Below are positions 28,686 to 36,094 of a DNA stretch of 64,000 nt, piece by piece (positions within the stretch are counted from its first letter, which is position 1; every line of letters starts with the position of its first letter). A model generated the notes under the pieces. That model saw only the letters and a program-made list of their open reading frames with translations, was not told the DNA's origin and ran no database searches. A program made the position numbers and the translations under genes. The stretch comes from Leifsonia sp. AK011 (GTDB taxonomy: Bacteria > Actinomycetota > Actinomycetes > Actinomycetales > Microbacteriaceae), in assembly GCF_013410945.1 (NCBI RefSeq), contig NZ_JACCCH010000001.1:186001-250000 (forward strand), read 5' to 3'.

Positions 28686-28742
28686 CGAGAGTGCAGTTGT
28701 GACTAGTTGCACCGGAGCGGGGCGGTTGCAACTGCACTCTCG
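28686..28742. repeat. Palindromic repeat, family A copy 3
   Basis: 57 bases with 14-base terminal inverted repeats CGAGAGTGCAGTTG. It is nearly identical to the copy at 26171 in its first 23 bases. It sits 18 bases after the SDR stop and directly next to a tRNA-Arg 3' fragment. Confidence 0.75.
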
Positions 28743-28748
28743 GTGTGT

Positions 28749-28765
28749 GCCCGGAGGGATTTGAA
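28749..28765. other. tRNA-Arg 3'-end fragment (possible attachment-site relic)
   Basis: GCCCGGAGGGATTTGAA is identical to bases 31218-31234 of the intact tRNA-Arg gene (T-arm and acceptor strand). No other part of a tRNA is present. Confidence 0.55.
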
Positions 28766-28769
28766 ACCT

Positions 28770-29266
28770 AGTTCAGCCCTCGAGGGCATCACGAGAGCAC
28801 CCCGAAATGCTGCAATCACCGATTCTGGGTCTTCACTGATCATGTGAGTGTGTCCAGCTTCGTGCACATTTGTAGGGTCGGCGGGTCGAAGTGCCCTATC
28901 TCATTCCCATCAGGGATCCGATAACGGCGACGCCATTGTGGTCCTCAATGATCTTGAACGCCCCGGTTTCGGTGAGGGTCTGGGTGCAAGCGTGGTGGAT
29001 CGCGAGCACCAGATCCTGCAGGGTCGGATCATCTTCGGCGTCCGCACGATCGCGATCTCTTGTGAACACGACGGTCCCCCAGACAAGGTCATGACCGACG
29101 ACATCTGCCTCGACCCCCACCGTGGTGCCGACCTTTCCCTCCTGCGCATGGGGTCGCGGGTGTCGCTGAGGGACGCGCTCAGGGCGAGCTGATGGCGGTG
29201 GGCGCTCCCCTACTCACGGGGTGGGGAGCGCCTGATGCCATCCCAATAGCGGTGAGCTCACCCACC
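28770..29266. other. Gene-poor, lower-GC stretch with possible gene remnant
   Basis: About 500 bases with lower GC than the flanks. The best open frame is on the minus strand, about 28896-29120 (74 residues, including WGTVVFTRDRDRADAEDD and GAFKIIEDHNGVAVIG), open upstream without a convincing start; I recognise no family. It may be the decayed end of a gene brought in with the neighbouring islet. No RNA gene is seen. Confidence 0.35.
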
Positions 29267-30316
29267 TCAGATCGTGACGACCAGCTTGCTCGCCGACACC
29301 CCGCCCTTCAGTTTCTGTATCGCACCAGGGATCGCCTCGAGTCCGGTGCCGACTACGTCGGCGACCGGTGCCGGGCGGTATTGGGCCGTTGCCAGGGCAT
29401 TCGGCAGGAAGTCAGCAAAGATCGCGGGGCCCACCTCGTTGTCTTTGAGGCTGCCGCCCCAGATCGTGCTCACGTGCACACCGCTCATGCGGGCGCGGAG
29501 AGCCTGAAGGCTGATGAGTGGGCCCACCATCGCTGAGGCGACGCGGCGGCTCCCCTGGGTTCGAGAAGCGACCCGGATGCTGGGGCGAAGCGATCCATCG
29601 CCAATTGCGATGGTTCCAGTGAGAGGACTATTACCGATCGCGGTGACGAGTTCATCCACTGCGTTGACGCTGCGATAGTCGATGACGGCCTCGGCGCCCA
29701 GCGACCGCACGTAGTCGACATTGCGGGGTGATGCCGTGGCCACGACGCGATACCCAGAGCTTCGAGCCAGCTGGATCGCGTTGCTTCCGAGGCTCGTCGA
29801 CCCGCCCCACACGAGGACCGTCTGTGCCCGGTCGATAGGGCCAATGGTGGGCAACGGGAGGCCTAGCTGATCCTTCTGGTACAGGCCAACGGCTGCGGTG
29901 GCGAGTGTGAGCGGCAGAACGGATGCTTCCTCGAACGTCACCGCGTCGGGGATCGGCGAGACAAGGTGCTCCAGTAGAACCACGTAATGCTGGAATGCGC
30001 CCTCGGCCGGATTGTTGCGAGATTTCTCTAAGCCGACGGCGTACCCGATGACGCGGTCGCCCGGAGCCAGGCGGGTGACGCCCGCACCGACCTCAACGAT
30101 CTCGCCTGCGACATCCGTGCCGATGATCGCCGGAAACCGCACCCACGGAAAAGCAACGCGGTAGATGAAGGCGCCAATCGCGTCTAGTGGGTTGATGGCG
30201 ACGGCCCGGGTGCGCACGACCACCTGCCCCGAAGCGGGTGGTGTGTACGGGGCAGGGGCGAGGGTCAGCTCGCCTGCGCGGCTCGAGAGCCAGAGGGCCG
30301 AGTTCTGAATGGTCAT
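29267..30316 (-). CDS. Zinc-type alcohol dehydrogenase-like / quinone oxidoreductase (MDR)
   Basis: 349 residues of the medium-chain reductase superfamily. The GroES-like half has INPLDAIG, FPAIIGTDVAGEIVEVGAGVTRLAPGDRVIG, and the nucleotide-binding half has VLVWGGSTSLGSNAIQLARSSGYRVVATAS. The structural and catalytic zinc Cys set is absent, so it belongs to the zinc-independent enoyl/quinone reductase side (TOXD/DHBX-like). An ATG at 30316 is used; a -10-like TAGTAT lies seven bases upstream, inside the palindromic operator. It is divergent from a TetR gene that probably represses it. Codon use is less GC-rich than in the rest of the window. Confidence 0.88.
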   Translation of the reverse strand: MTIQNSALWLSSRAGELTLAPAPYTPPASGQVVVRTRAVAINPLDAIGAFIYRVAFPWVRFPAIIGTDVAGEIVEVGAGVTRLAPGDRVIGYAVGLEKSRNNPAEGAFQHYVVLLEHLVSPIPDAVTFEEASVLPLTLATAAVGLYQKDQLGLPLPTIGPIDRAQTVLVWGGSTSLGSNAIQLARSSGYRVVATASPRNVDYVRSLGAEAVIDYRSVNAVDELVTAIGNSPLTGTIAIGDGSLRPSIRVASRTQGSRRVASAMVGPLISLQALRARMSGVHVSTIWGGSLKDNEVGPAIFADFLPNALATAQYRPAPVADVVGTGLEAIPGAIQKLKGGVSASKLVVTI

Positions 30317-30322
30317 ACGAGC

Positions 30323-30345
30323 GATACTAGACACTGTCTAGTATC
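30323..30345. promoter_or_regulatory. TetR operator 1 (perfect 23-base palindrome)
   Basis: GATACTAGACA-C-TGTCTAGTATC is a perfect palindrome covering the -10 of the reductase gene, in the divergent gap with the TetR gene at 30391. Confidence 0.8.
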
Positions 30346-30361
30346 TAGTCAATGTCTAGAT
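30343..30361. promoter_or_regulatory. TetR operator 2 (19-base palindrome)
   Basis: ATCTAGTCA-A-TGTCTAGAT has one mismatch between its arms. Its centre lies 18 bases from that of operator 1 and it carries the same TCTAG/TGTCTAG half-site, as if two dimers bind side by side. Confidence 0.7.
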
Positions 30362-30378
30362 GAGGGACGAGCGACCGG

Positions 30379-30384
30379 TATGCT
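30379..30384 (+). promoter_or_regulatory. -10 element of a leaderless gene (TATGCT)
   Basis: TATGCT, six bases, then the GTG at 30391 of the TetR gene. Confidence 0.5.
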
Positions 30385-30390
30385 GGGTCC

Positions 30391-30984
30391 GTGTCAGATC
30401 GGCCATTTCACCACGGCAGTTTGCGCACGGCGCTGCTCGAACGGGCTGAGATTGTTCTGCGTGAACGTGGCATCGACGCTCTCTCATTGCGCGAACTCGC
30501 CCGAGATGTCGGCGTCAGTCACGGAGCGCCCCGCACCCACTTCGTCGACCGCCACGCGATGCTCGGCGCTCTCGCCGATCGGGGCTTCGATCGACTCGCC
30601 CACGCGATGCGCACCGCCGCGACCAGTCAGCCTGACGACGCGGGCTCCTCCCTCCTGGCGTCAGCCCGCGCCTACATCGACTTTGCGATTGCTGAGCCCG
30701 CCCTCGTCAACCTAATGTTTTCGAGCCTCAAGGATGACCCGAACTCGGCCTCGAGTGGTGCCGGACGGTTCTTCGGCACAGTGCGGGAGCTCGTCGGTTC
30801 GTGGATGAAGGCTGGCGCAGTGGCAGGCGATGACCTCGACCGTATGGCCCTGCTCGTATCGGCCATGATGCGGGGGGTCGCCACTTTTGCGGCCTCCGGT
30901 CGCCTGAGTTCCGAGGAGATCGACAACCTCGTTGTGGACGCGGTAGCCAGCTTCGCTGCACTGCCGCCTAGGCCAGGAGGGTGA
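30391..30984 (+). CDS. TetR-family transcriptional regulator (repressor of divergent reductase)
   Basis: 197 residues, starting with GTG. The N-terminal helix-turn-helix is HHGSLRTALLERAEIVLRERGIDALSLRELARDVGVSHGAPRTHF; the HHGxLRxAL opening is characteristic of the AcrR-like TetR group with the TetR_C_13-type ligand domain. The tandem palindromes at 30323-30361 lie between it and the reductase, so both promoters are probably under its control. It lies within the interval framed by tRNA-Arg fragments. Confidence 0.88.
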   Translation: MSDRPFHHGSLRTALLERAEIVLRERGIDALSLRELARDVGVSHGAPRTHFVDRHAMLGALADRGFDRLAHAMRTAATSQPDDAGSSLLASARAYIDFAIAEPALVNLMFSSLKDDPNSASSGAGRFFGTVRELVGSWMKAGAVAGDDLDRMALLVSAMMRGVATFAASGRLSSEEIDNLVVDAVASFAALPPRPGG

Positions 30985-31022
30985 CCGCGAGGAAGTCCTC
31001 TGGCGGGAGATTGTCCGACCTT

Positions 31023-31046
31023 TTTGGTGCGCCCGGAGGGATTTGA
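31023..31046. other. tRNA-Arg 3'-end fragment (24-base direct repeat, attachment-like)
   Basis: This stretch is identical to 31210-31233, i.e. the CCA end, acceptor strand and part of the T-arm of tRNA-Arg, in the same orientation. The match stops abruptly in the T-loop. Duplicated tRNA 3' ends are the usual trace of integrase-driven insertion. The bases 31047-31170 between this and the terminator hold no gene. Confidence 0.65.
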
Positions 31047-31170
31047 CGCCCCACCGGCACGGCCGCCACATCGCGGTTGCACGTTGGTGCGAGCAGTGCC
31101 CAGGGCGATGCGTCGGAACCGGCGCGGCGGGGACCCCAGCGCGCCAAAGTGCCACCCGCGTGCTCCGAAA

Positions 31171-31209
31171 CGAGAAAGACCCCGTCACAAAGCGACGGGG
31201 TCTTTCTCG
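31171..31209 (-). terminator. Intrinsic terminator of tRNA-Arg
   Basis: A perfect 16-base stem (CGAGAAAGACCCCGTC with 31194-31209) and a 7-base loop, immediately after the tRNA on the minus strand. The T-rich run within and after the stem supports Rho-independent termination. Confidence 0.85.
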
Positions 31210-31211
31210 TT

Positions 31212-31287
31212 TGGTGCGCCCGGAGGGATTTGAACCCCCGGCCTATTGATCCGTAGTCAATTGCTCTATCCGCTGAGCTACGGGCGC
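31212..31287 (-). tRNA. tRNA-Arg (anticodon ACG)
   Basis: The minus strand folds as a full cloverleaf: acceptor GCGCCCG/CGGGCGC, D-arm GCTC/GAGC, anticodon stem ATTGA/TCAAT around loop CTACGGA (anticodon ACG), T-arm GGGGG/CCCTC with TTCAAAT, discriminator A and an encoded CCA (31212-31214). ACG is the wobble-inosine Arg tRNA that reads CGU/CGC/CGA. Its 3' end is duplicated at 31023 and partly at 28749. Confidence 0.97.
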
Positions 31288-31341
31288 GTGGTCGGCTACA
31301 GCCAACCCAGAAACTATACCAGCGATCTGGGAGGGCGAAAG

Positions 31342-32223
31342 TCAGGGGGCCGGCTCGTCCGTCTCCAGGCGGTCGGCCCTGGCGGCGGCGCGGACGGCGC
31401 CCATGGAGGCCACGACGACGAGGGCTATGCCCGCGACATCCGCCCACGACAGGGACTGCCCGAGAATGAAGAGGCCCGCGAGCGCAGCAAGAGCGGGCGC
31501 GAGACTCAGCAGGATCGAGAACGCGGATGCCGGCAGCCGCCGCAGCGCGATGAGTTCCAGACCGTACGGCACCGTCGACGAGAGCACGGCGATCGCGACG
31601 CCGAGGAGCAGCACCCAGGGCTGCACGAGGGCGAGCCCCGCACTGCCGATGCCGAACGGAAGGATCGCCAGCGCGCCGATTGCCATCGCGAAGGCGAGTC
31701 CGTCGAGGCGCCCGAAGGTCGCGCCCGCGCGCCTCGACAGCAGGATGTAGCCGGCCCACGCCGCACCAGCGCCGGCCGCGAACAGCACACCGAGCGGGTC
31801 GAGCTCGCCCGCACCACCCCAGCCCACGATGGCAACACCGGCGAACGCGAGAATCGCCCACAGCCAGCTCGACGCCCGACGGCTCACCACGACGGAGAGG
31901 ATCAACGGCCCGAGAATCTCGATGGTCAGGGTCACGCCGAGGTGCAACCGCTCGAGCGCCAGATAGAACAGCGCGTTCATGCCCGCGAGCACGAGTCCGA
32001 ACGCGAGCACGGTCAGCCAGTCGGCGCGCGAACGTCTGCGCACGGACGGGCGGAAGATCACCAGAAGGATGAGCGCGGAGAACACGAGGCGCAGGGTCAC
32101 CATGCCGATCGGGCCGACCTGCGGGAAGACCGTCACCGCGATCGCAGCGCCGAGTTCCTGGCACACCAACCCGAGTACGACGATGCCCGCCGACCCCACA
32201 ACACCGCCGCGCGTCGCCTTCAC
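31342..32223 (-). CDS. EamA-family (RhtA-like) exporter
   Basis: 293 residues, ten helices in two EamA repeats, with GMVTLRLVFSALILL (the first-repeat R-x-x-x-[AS] helix), LERLHLGVTLTIEILGPL and YGLELIALRRLPASAFSILLSLAPALAALAGLFILGQ. RhtA-type members export homoserine, threonine or related metabolites; the substrate is not certain. It starts with GTG, with TACGCT six bases upstream. The C-terminal tail is short and charged. Confidence 0.87.
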   Translation of the reverse strand: MKATRGGVVGSAGIVVLGLVCQELGAAIAVTVFPQVGPIGMVTLRLVFSALILLVIFRPSVRRRSRADWLTVLAFGLVLAGMNALFYLALERLHLGVTLTIEILGPLILSVVVSRRASSWLWAILAFAGVAIVGWGGAGELDPLGVLFAAGAGAAWAGYILLSRRAGATFGRLDGLAFAMAIGALAILPFGIGSAGLALVQPWVLLLGVAIAVLSSTVPYGLELIALRRLPASAFSILLSLAPALAALAGLFILGQSLSWADVAGIALVVVASMGAVRAAARADRLETDEPAP

Positions 32224-32229
32224 TTCATC

Positions 32230-32235
32230 AGCGTA
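32230..32235 (-). promoter_or_regulatory. -10 element of a leaderless gene (TACGCT)
   Basis: On the minus strand TACGCT, six bases, then the GTG at 32223 of the EamA gene. Confidence 0.5.
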
Positions 32236-32267
32236 CGGGAGCGCGCCGACACCGGATGCCGCGAGCC

Positions 32268-32651
32268 TCAGTGCTCCGGAATGCTCACCCCGAACGGCTC
32301 ACTCTCGACCTCCGCGCCGCCCGATTCGTAGGTGACGACGAGCTCGTAGTCGCCTGCGCGCAGAGGCTGGATGTGCTCCTCCACATCCCCGCACTCTGTG
32401 CGGCCATCCACAACGCTCGCGGTGGAGGTGAGACGTGATGCGCCACCCCAGTCGGCCCAGAACGTGAACCGGCACGTGCCGCCCGATTCCACCACGCCCT
32501 CGACATACGCGGAGGCGTGGAGGAACCCGTCGCCGTCGACGGCGGCCGCCGTGACGATCGGCTCGACGGGGCGCGGGCTCGTGGCATCCTGCGCGGGTGT
32601 GCACCCGGCAAGCGCGAGGAGCGCAACGAGCATGATCGCGGCGCGTTTCAT
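32268..32651 (-). CDS. Small secreted lipoprotein
   Basis: 127 residues. The signal peptide MKRAAIMLVALLALAGC has a clear lipobox (Cys 17). The mature part is a short beta-rich domain with one Cys pair (residues near 60 and 88) and VVTYESGGAEVESEPFGVSI at the end, resembling a small immunoglobulin-like domain. No family is recognised. It overlaps the MmcQ/YjbR gene by four bases, so the two are co-transcribed. Confidence 0.75.
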   Translation of the reverse strand: MKRAAIMLVALLALAGCTPAQDATSPRPVEPIVTAAAVDGDGFLHASAYVEGVVESGGTCRFTFWADWGGASRLTSTASVVDGRTECGDVEEHIQPLRAGDYELVVTYESGGAEVESEPFGVSIPEH

Positions 32652-33031
32652 CGGGCATCCAGCAGCTTCACCTGGCGCACGAGCGCGACCTGCCGGTACG
32701 AGGCGTCGATGAGTTCGGCGACCAACTCCCAGTCGAGGTCCGGGTCGTCGATGCCGATGCCGAGCCAGCCGTTCTTGCCACCCCAGTACGGCGGGTCGAA
32801 GATGCGCGAATCCTGCCGGAGGGCGGGTGCATCCTCGGGATCGGGCTTGAAGACGACCGCGTGCCCGAGCCCGCGCGGCGACGAGACACTCGCGAAGATC
32901 TTCTTGCCCGCACGGAACGTGGGATGCCCCCACGCCTCGACCTCGATGGCCTCCGGGAACGGCAGGCACAGGCGCCGAACCCGCTCCACGAGCGGGTCGC
33001 CTGCCTCGAAGGCACTCGGATGCTCGGCCAT
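32648..33031 (-). CDS. MmcQ/YjbR-family protein
   Basis: 127 residues. VRRLCLPFPEAIEVEAWGHPTFRAGKKIFASV and YWGGKNGWLGIGIDDPDLDWELVAELIDASYRQVA are family hallmarks of this double-wing, CyaY-like fold once called a DNA-binding protein; the real activity is unsettled. The ATG at 33031 is fixed by TACCGT six bases upstream. Longer in-frame readings reach into the next gene and were rejected. Confidence 0.88.
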   Translation of the reverse strand: MAEHPSAFEAGDPLVERVRRLCLPFPEAIEVEAWGHPTFRAGKKIFASVSSPRGLGHAVVFKPDPEDAPALRQDSRIFDPPYWGGKNGWLGIGIDDPDLDWELVAELIDASYRQVALVRQVKLLDAR

Positions 33032-33037
33032 GCCAAC

Positions 33038-33043
33038 ACGGTA
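33038..33043 (-). promoter_or_regulatory. -10 element of a leaderless gene (TACCGT)
   Basis: On the minus strand TACCGT, six bases, then the ATG at 33031. Confidence 0.5.
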
Positions 33044-33066
33044 GCGCTGGCTCCCGACCGAGGGAA

Positions 33067-33759
33067 CTACCAGGCCTCCGGCGGCGCCTTCACGACGGGG
33101 ACCTCGGTGTACGACCAGTGCGCGCCGTTGTTGTACATGCCACTCGCCCAGCCTGAGAACCAGATCGCGTTCTCCGTCGTGGCGGTGGGCGAGTCCGCGC
33201 GGAAGGCCGCGACGATGCCCGAGTACTTGGGGAGGGTGTTGAGCGCCTCTGCCGCGTTCTCGGCCGCGATCACGAGGTTGTCGTAGCTGCCGAGTCCCCC
33301 GCCCCCGCCGGAGCCCCAGCCGTTGTTGAGGGGGTTGTTGCGGTTCCACCAATCGTCGACGTAGTTCTCCTGGCGCATCCAGCGCGTGAAGACGGTGACA
33401 TTGTTGTCCGTGATCGGGAAGCCGCCGAGCAGCAGCACGAGTTTGGCCCAGTCGTAGTTCGTACCGCCAGCCACCAGCGTGTCGATCCCGGGGGTCGCAC
33501 CGTAGCCGTCACGGGTGACCGCAGCGACGGCGACGTCATCGTCAACCTCGATGCTCTGGGCGTGCTGCTCGAGGTACGACTGCAGCAACTGCGACTCCGA
33601 GGGCATGGGCGGTGGGGCCACGGCGGTGAGTGCCGCGAGTGCGAACGCGACAATCGCGGCCGCGAGGGCGAGCACACTCCGGGCAGCACCGGATGCCGCA
33701 CCCGGGGCGGAACCGGGCCGGTCACGTGAGAAGCGCGAGAAGAAGGTGGAGGGAGTCAT
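33067..33759 (-). CDS. Secreted lysozyme-like protein (RQEN / NNPLN type)
   Basis: About 230 residues. A basic N-terminus and hydrophobic helix (SVLALAAAIVAFALAALTAV) form a signal or anchor. The rest resembles a family of actinobacterial and phage proteins with a W-x-x-x-E acidic residue, an NNPLN motif, then a Y-...-A-A-E-x-A-A-x-x-L segment and a closing W-[GA]-S-G helix (FTRWMRQENYVDD, RNNPLNNGW, SGWASGMY). These look like lysozyme-fold proteins, but enzymatic activity is not shown. The ATG at 33759 is the likely start; a GTG at 33822 is possible. Confidence 0.6.
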   Translation of the reverse strand: MTPSTFFSRFSRDRPGSAPGAASGAARSVLALAAAIVAFALAALTAVAPPPMPSESQLLQSYLEQHAQSIEVDDDVAVAAVTRDGYGATPGIDTLVAGGTNYDWAKLVLLLGGFPITDNNVTVFTRWMRQENYVDDWWNRNNPLNNGWGSGGGGGLGSYDNLVIAAENAAEALNTLPKYSGIVAAFRADSPTATTENAIWFSGWASGMYNNGAHWSYTEVPVVKAPPEAW

Positions 33760-33901
33760 CGTGATGCGAGCCTGGGCTGGCGTGGGGATCGACGTCGCCG
33801 GAGGACGCCAGAGTACCAGCACCGTCGCGCAGGACAGTGTGCTCCAGAACGCTGGGAGCTGGCTCAGCGTCCCCGAATGTCCTACCTACCCGAGCGCCCG
33901 T

Positions 33902-35014
33902 TTATCCGAAGCGACCGTTGACGTAGTCGTGCGTGCGGGGGTCGATGGGGCTCTCGAAGAGCACCTTGGTGTCACCCTGCTCGACGATCGCGCCCGGCGT
34001 GCCCTGCGCGGCGAGGAAGAACGCGCAGTTGTCGGAGACGCGCTGGGCCTGCTGCATGTTGTGGGTCACGATGACGATGGTGACCTCGTGCGCAAGTTCG
34101 AGCATGGTCTCCTCGATCACGCGCGTCGACGTCGGGTCGAGCGCCGAGCACGGTTCGTCCATGAGCAGCACGCGCGGGCGCACCGCGAGCGAGCGCGCGA
34201 TGCAGAGGCGTTGCTGCTGGCCACCCGAGAGACCGCCTCCGGGCTGGCGCAGGCGGTCGCGCACCTCCTTCCAGAGTCCGGCCTTCGTGAGGCTCGACTC
34301 CACGAGGAGGTCCTTCTCGTCGCGGCTGGCGCGCGTTCCGGTGAGCTTGAGGCCCGCGATCACGTTGTCGTAGATCGACATCGCGGGGAACGGGTTCGGC
34401 TTCTGGAACACCATTCCGATCTCGCGGCGCGCGGCCGTGAGACGGCGGTTGGCGCTGTAGATGTCCTCACCGTCCAGCAGCACCTCCCCGGCGAGGGAGG
34501 CCGACGGGATCATCTCGTGCATGCGGTTGAGGATGCGGAGGAACGTGGACTTGCCGCACCCGGACGGGCCGATGAGGGCCGTCACCTTGCCCGCCTCCAT
34601 CGTCAGGTCGACGCGGTCGAGCACCTTGCGGTCGCCGAACCAGGCCGAGATCGAGCGGGCCTCGAGCGTCGCGAGCTCCGACAGTTCGACGGGCGCGCTA
34701 GCCGGAACGTCGGCGGTCGGCGCCGGCTCGATGAACGCGCGGAACTCCTGCGTCACCGTGAGTGGCTTCTCCTCGACGGGCGTGAAGGGCTCGAGGTCGG
34801 ATGCCGCGGGGCTCTCGGTCGCGTCATCCTTCTGCTCCACCTCCGGCGTGGCCTTCACGACCGCCGTCGGCGCGGTCGTGGGCGTGTGGCCCTTGCGGGG
34901 CGCCTTCTTCTTGACCGGCCGTGTGGTCTTCGCCGCGGGAGTCGCGTCGGAGTCGAGAGGCGTGGTGGGCTCTGGAACAGTCACAGGGGTGTCTCCGGGA
35001 ATCACAGTCGTCAT
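33902..35014 (-). CDS. pstB: Phosphate ABC transporter ATP-binding protein PstB with long N-terminal extension
   Basis: 370 residues; PstB proteins normally have about 260. Residues 118-370 are a standard Pst[18 protein letters not shown], Walker [18 protein letters not shown] (149 on), [45 protein letters not shown] and THNMQQAQR. Residues 1-117 are low-complexity, rich in Thr, Pro, Ala, Lys and Glu, and not predicted to be exported because there is no signal peptide. It ends the leftward pst-type locus, separated from pstC and pstA by about 10 kb of surface-protein genes. No phoU follows. Confidence 0.92.
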   Translation of the reverse strand: MTTVIPGDTPVTVPEPTTPLDSDATPAAKTTRPVKKKAPRKGHTPTTAPTAVVKATPEVEQKDDATESPAASDLEPFTPVEEKPLTVTQEFRAFIEPAPTADVPASAPVELSELATLEARSISAWFGDRKVLDRVDLTMEAGKVTALIGPSGCGKSTFLRILNRMHEMIPSASLAGEVLLDGEDIYSANRRLTAARREIGMVFQKPNPFPAMSIYDNVIAGLKLTGTRASRDEKDLLVESSLTKAGLWKEVRDRLRQPGGGLSGGQQQRLCIARSLAVRPRVLLMDEPCSALDPTSTRVIEETMLELAHEVTIVIVTHNMQQAQRVSDNCAFFLAAQGTPGAIVEQGDTKVLFESPIDPRTHDYVNGRFG

Positions 35015-35050
35015 CAGTTCTGCCGTCGTCGTGGTGGGGGTAGCTGTTCG

Positions 35051-36094
35051 CTACAGGAGATTGGGAAGCATGGACATGGCGGCGTTCGCGGTCGCGGCGC
35101 CGAGGGCGAGGAGGACGGGCACTGTCACAACCCAGGTCTGCCAGACGCCCCAGCGTCCGCGCACCCAGCGCAGCGCGATGGTGGCGATGGCGAGCCACTG
35201 GAACCAGAACAGCACAGGGAGCCAGTCGGTCGGGGCGGAGCCCATGGGGAGCTCCGAGGCATCCAGCACCTTCTCGGTGAAGACGGGCGACGGGGTCTCG
35301 TGCACCTCGGAGACGAGCGCGGCATCCACATGGAGCACGCCACTGGGCGCGAGCGGGGCGCCGTCCGCGGTCACGAGCTCGAGCATCCCCTCGCCCGGCT
35401 CGAGGGGCTCGGAGAGCAGGTCACCCTCGCGACGGATGTTGAACACCTCGTAGGTGCTCGTGCCCTGCGCGGTCGTCACCTCGATGACGTCGCCGTCCTC
35501 GAGCGCGCTCAGGTTCTGGAACGGCCCACCGTAGGTGGCCTGCCGCCCCATGATCACGGACCGACCCTCCTGGCCCGGCATGACGGTGTCGCGCATATGG
35601 CCGGGTGCCGCGAGCAGGTCGTCGGGTCGCGTGCCCTGCACGAAGACCTCGTTGACGCCGATCGAGTCGATGGTCAGCGTGCCGATGGGGGTGCCGTTCG
35701 GCACGAGGTTGCCATCCACGTCGAGCTGGCCGAGCGGTGCGGTCGCCTTGGCGAGTTCGACCCGAAGCTCCTCGTACAGCAGGAACTGGCCGCGGGAGTG
35801 CTGCAGCCAGCCGACGAGCGTGACGTGCGCCACGAACCCGAGCGACAGAGCGGCGATGAGCGTCCAGGCAACGCCGATCCACCAGCGGATCTGGCGGGGG
35901 TTGGGGCGCACCCTCGGCTGCTTGGGCGGGCTCGGCGGGCGCTGCATCCACTGCGGCATCCGCTGCATCGGGTTCGGCGGCGGATAGGACGGGGCGGATG
36001 CCGCGAGCTCGAGTTCCCGCAGGGAACCGGTGTCGACGGCCGCATCGTCGGCCCCCGCGCCCTCGGCGGTCTTCGGCAGGTCGGTCACGGTCAC
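35051..36094 (-). CDS. Sortase-fold membrane protein lacking the catalytic triad
   Basis: 347 residues. A Pro-rich cytoplasmic N-terminus is followed by a membrane helix (residues 71-96), a sortase-like beta-barrel domain (about 135-262) and two more helices at the C-terminus (about 290-310 and 317-340). The barrel has clear family spacing (GHMRDTVMPGQEG, then TYGGPFQNLSALEDGDVIEV). The catalytic His position is Arg 184 (MGRQATYG, where active enzymes have GHR-x-T-[YF]-G), the catalytic Cys position is Ala 243 (LVTAD, where active ones have TTC) and the C-terminal Arg is missing. It is therefore a probable non-enzymatic scaffold or receptor. GTG start, overlapping the next gene by four bases. 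Confidence 0.78.
   Translation of the reverse strand: MTVTDLPKTAEGAGADDAAVDTGSLRELELAASAPSYPPPNPMQRMPQWMQRPPSPPKQPRVRPNPRQIRWWIGVAWTLIAALSLGFVAHVTLVGWLQHSRGQFLLYEELRVELAKATAPLGQLDVDGNLVPNGTPIGTLTIDSIGVNEVFVQGTRPDDLLAAPGHMRDTVMPGQEGRSVIMGRQATYGGPFQNLSALEDGDVIEVTTAQGTSTYEVFNIRREGDLLSEPLEPGEGMLELVTADGAPLAPSGVLHVDAALVSEVHETPSPVFTEKVLDASELPMGSAPTDWLPVLFWFQWLAIATIALRWVRGRWGVWQTWVVTVPVLLALGAATANAAMSMLPNLL

Noticed and set aside
31160-31290. Short proteins across the tRNA-Arg gene
   Set aside because: They read through the tRNA and its terminator, so they are artefacts.
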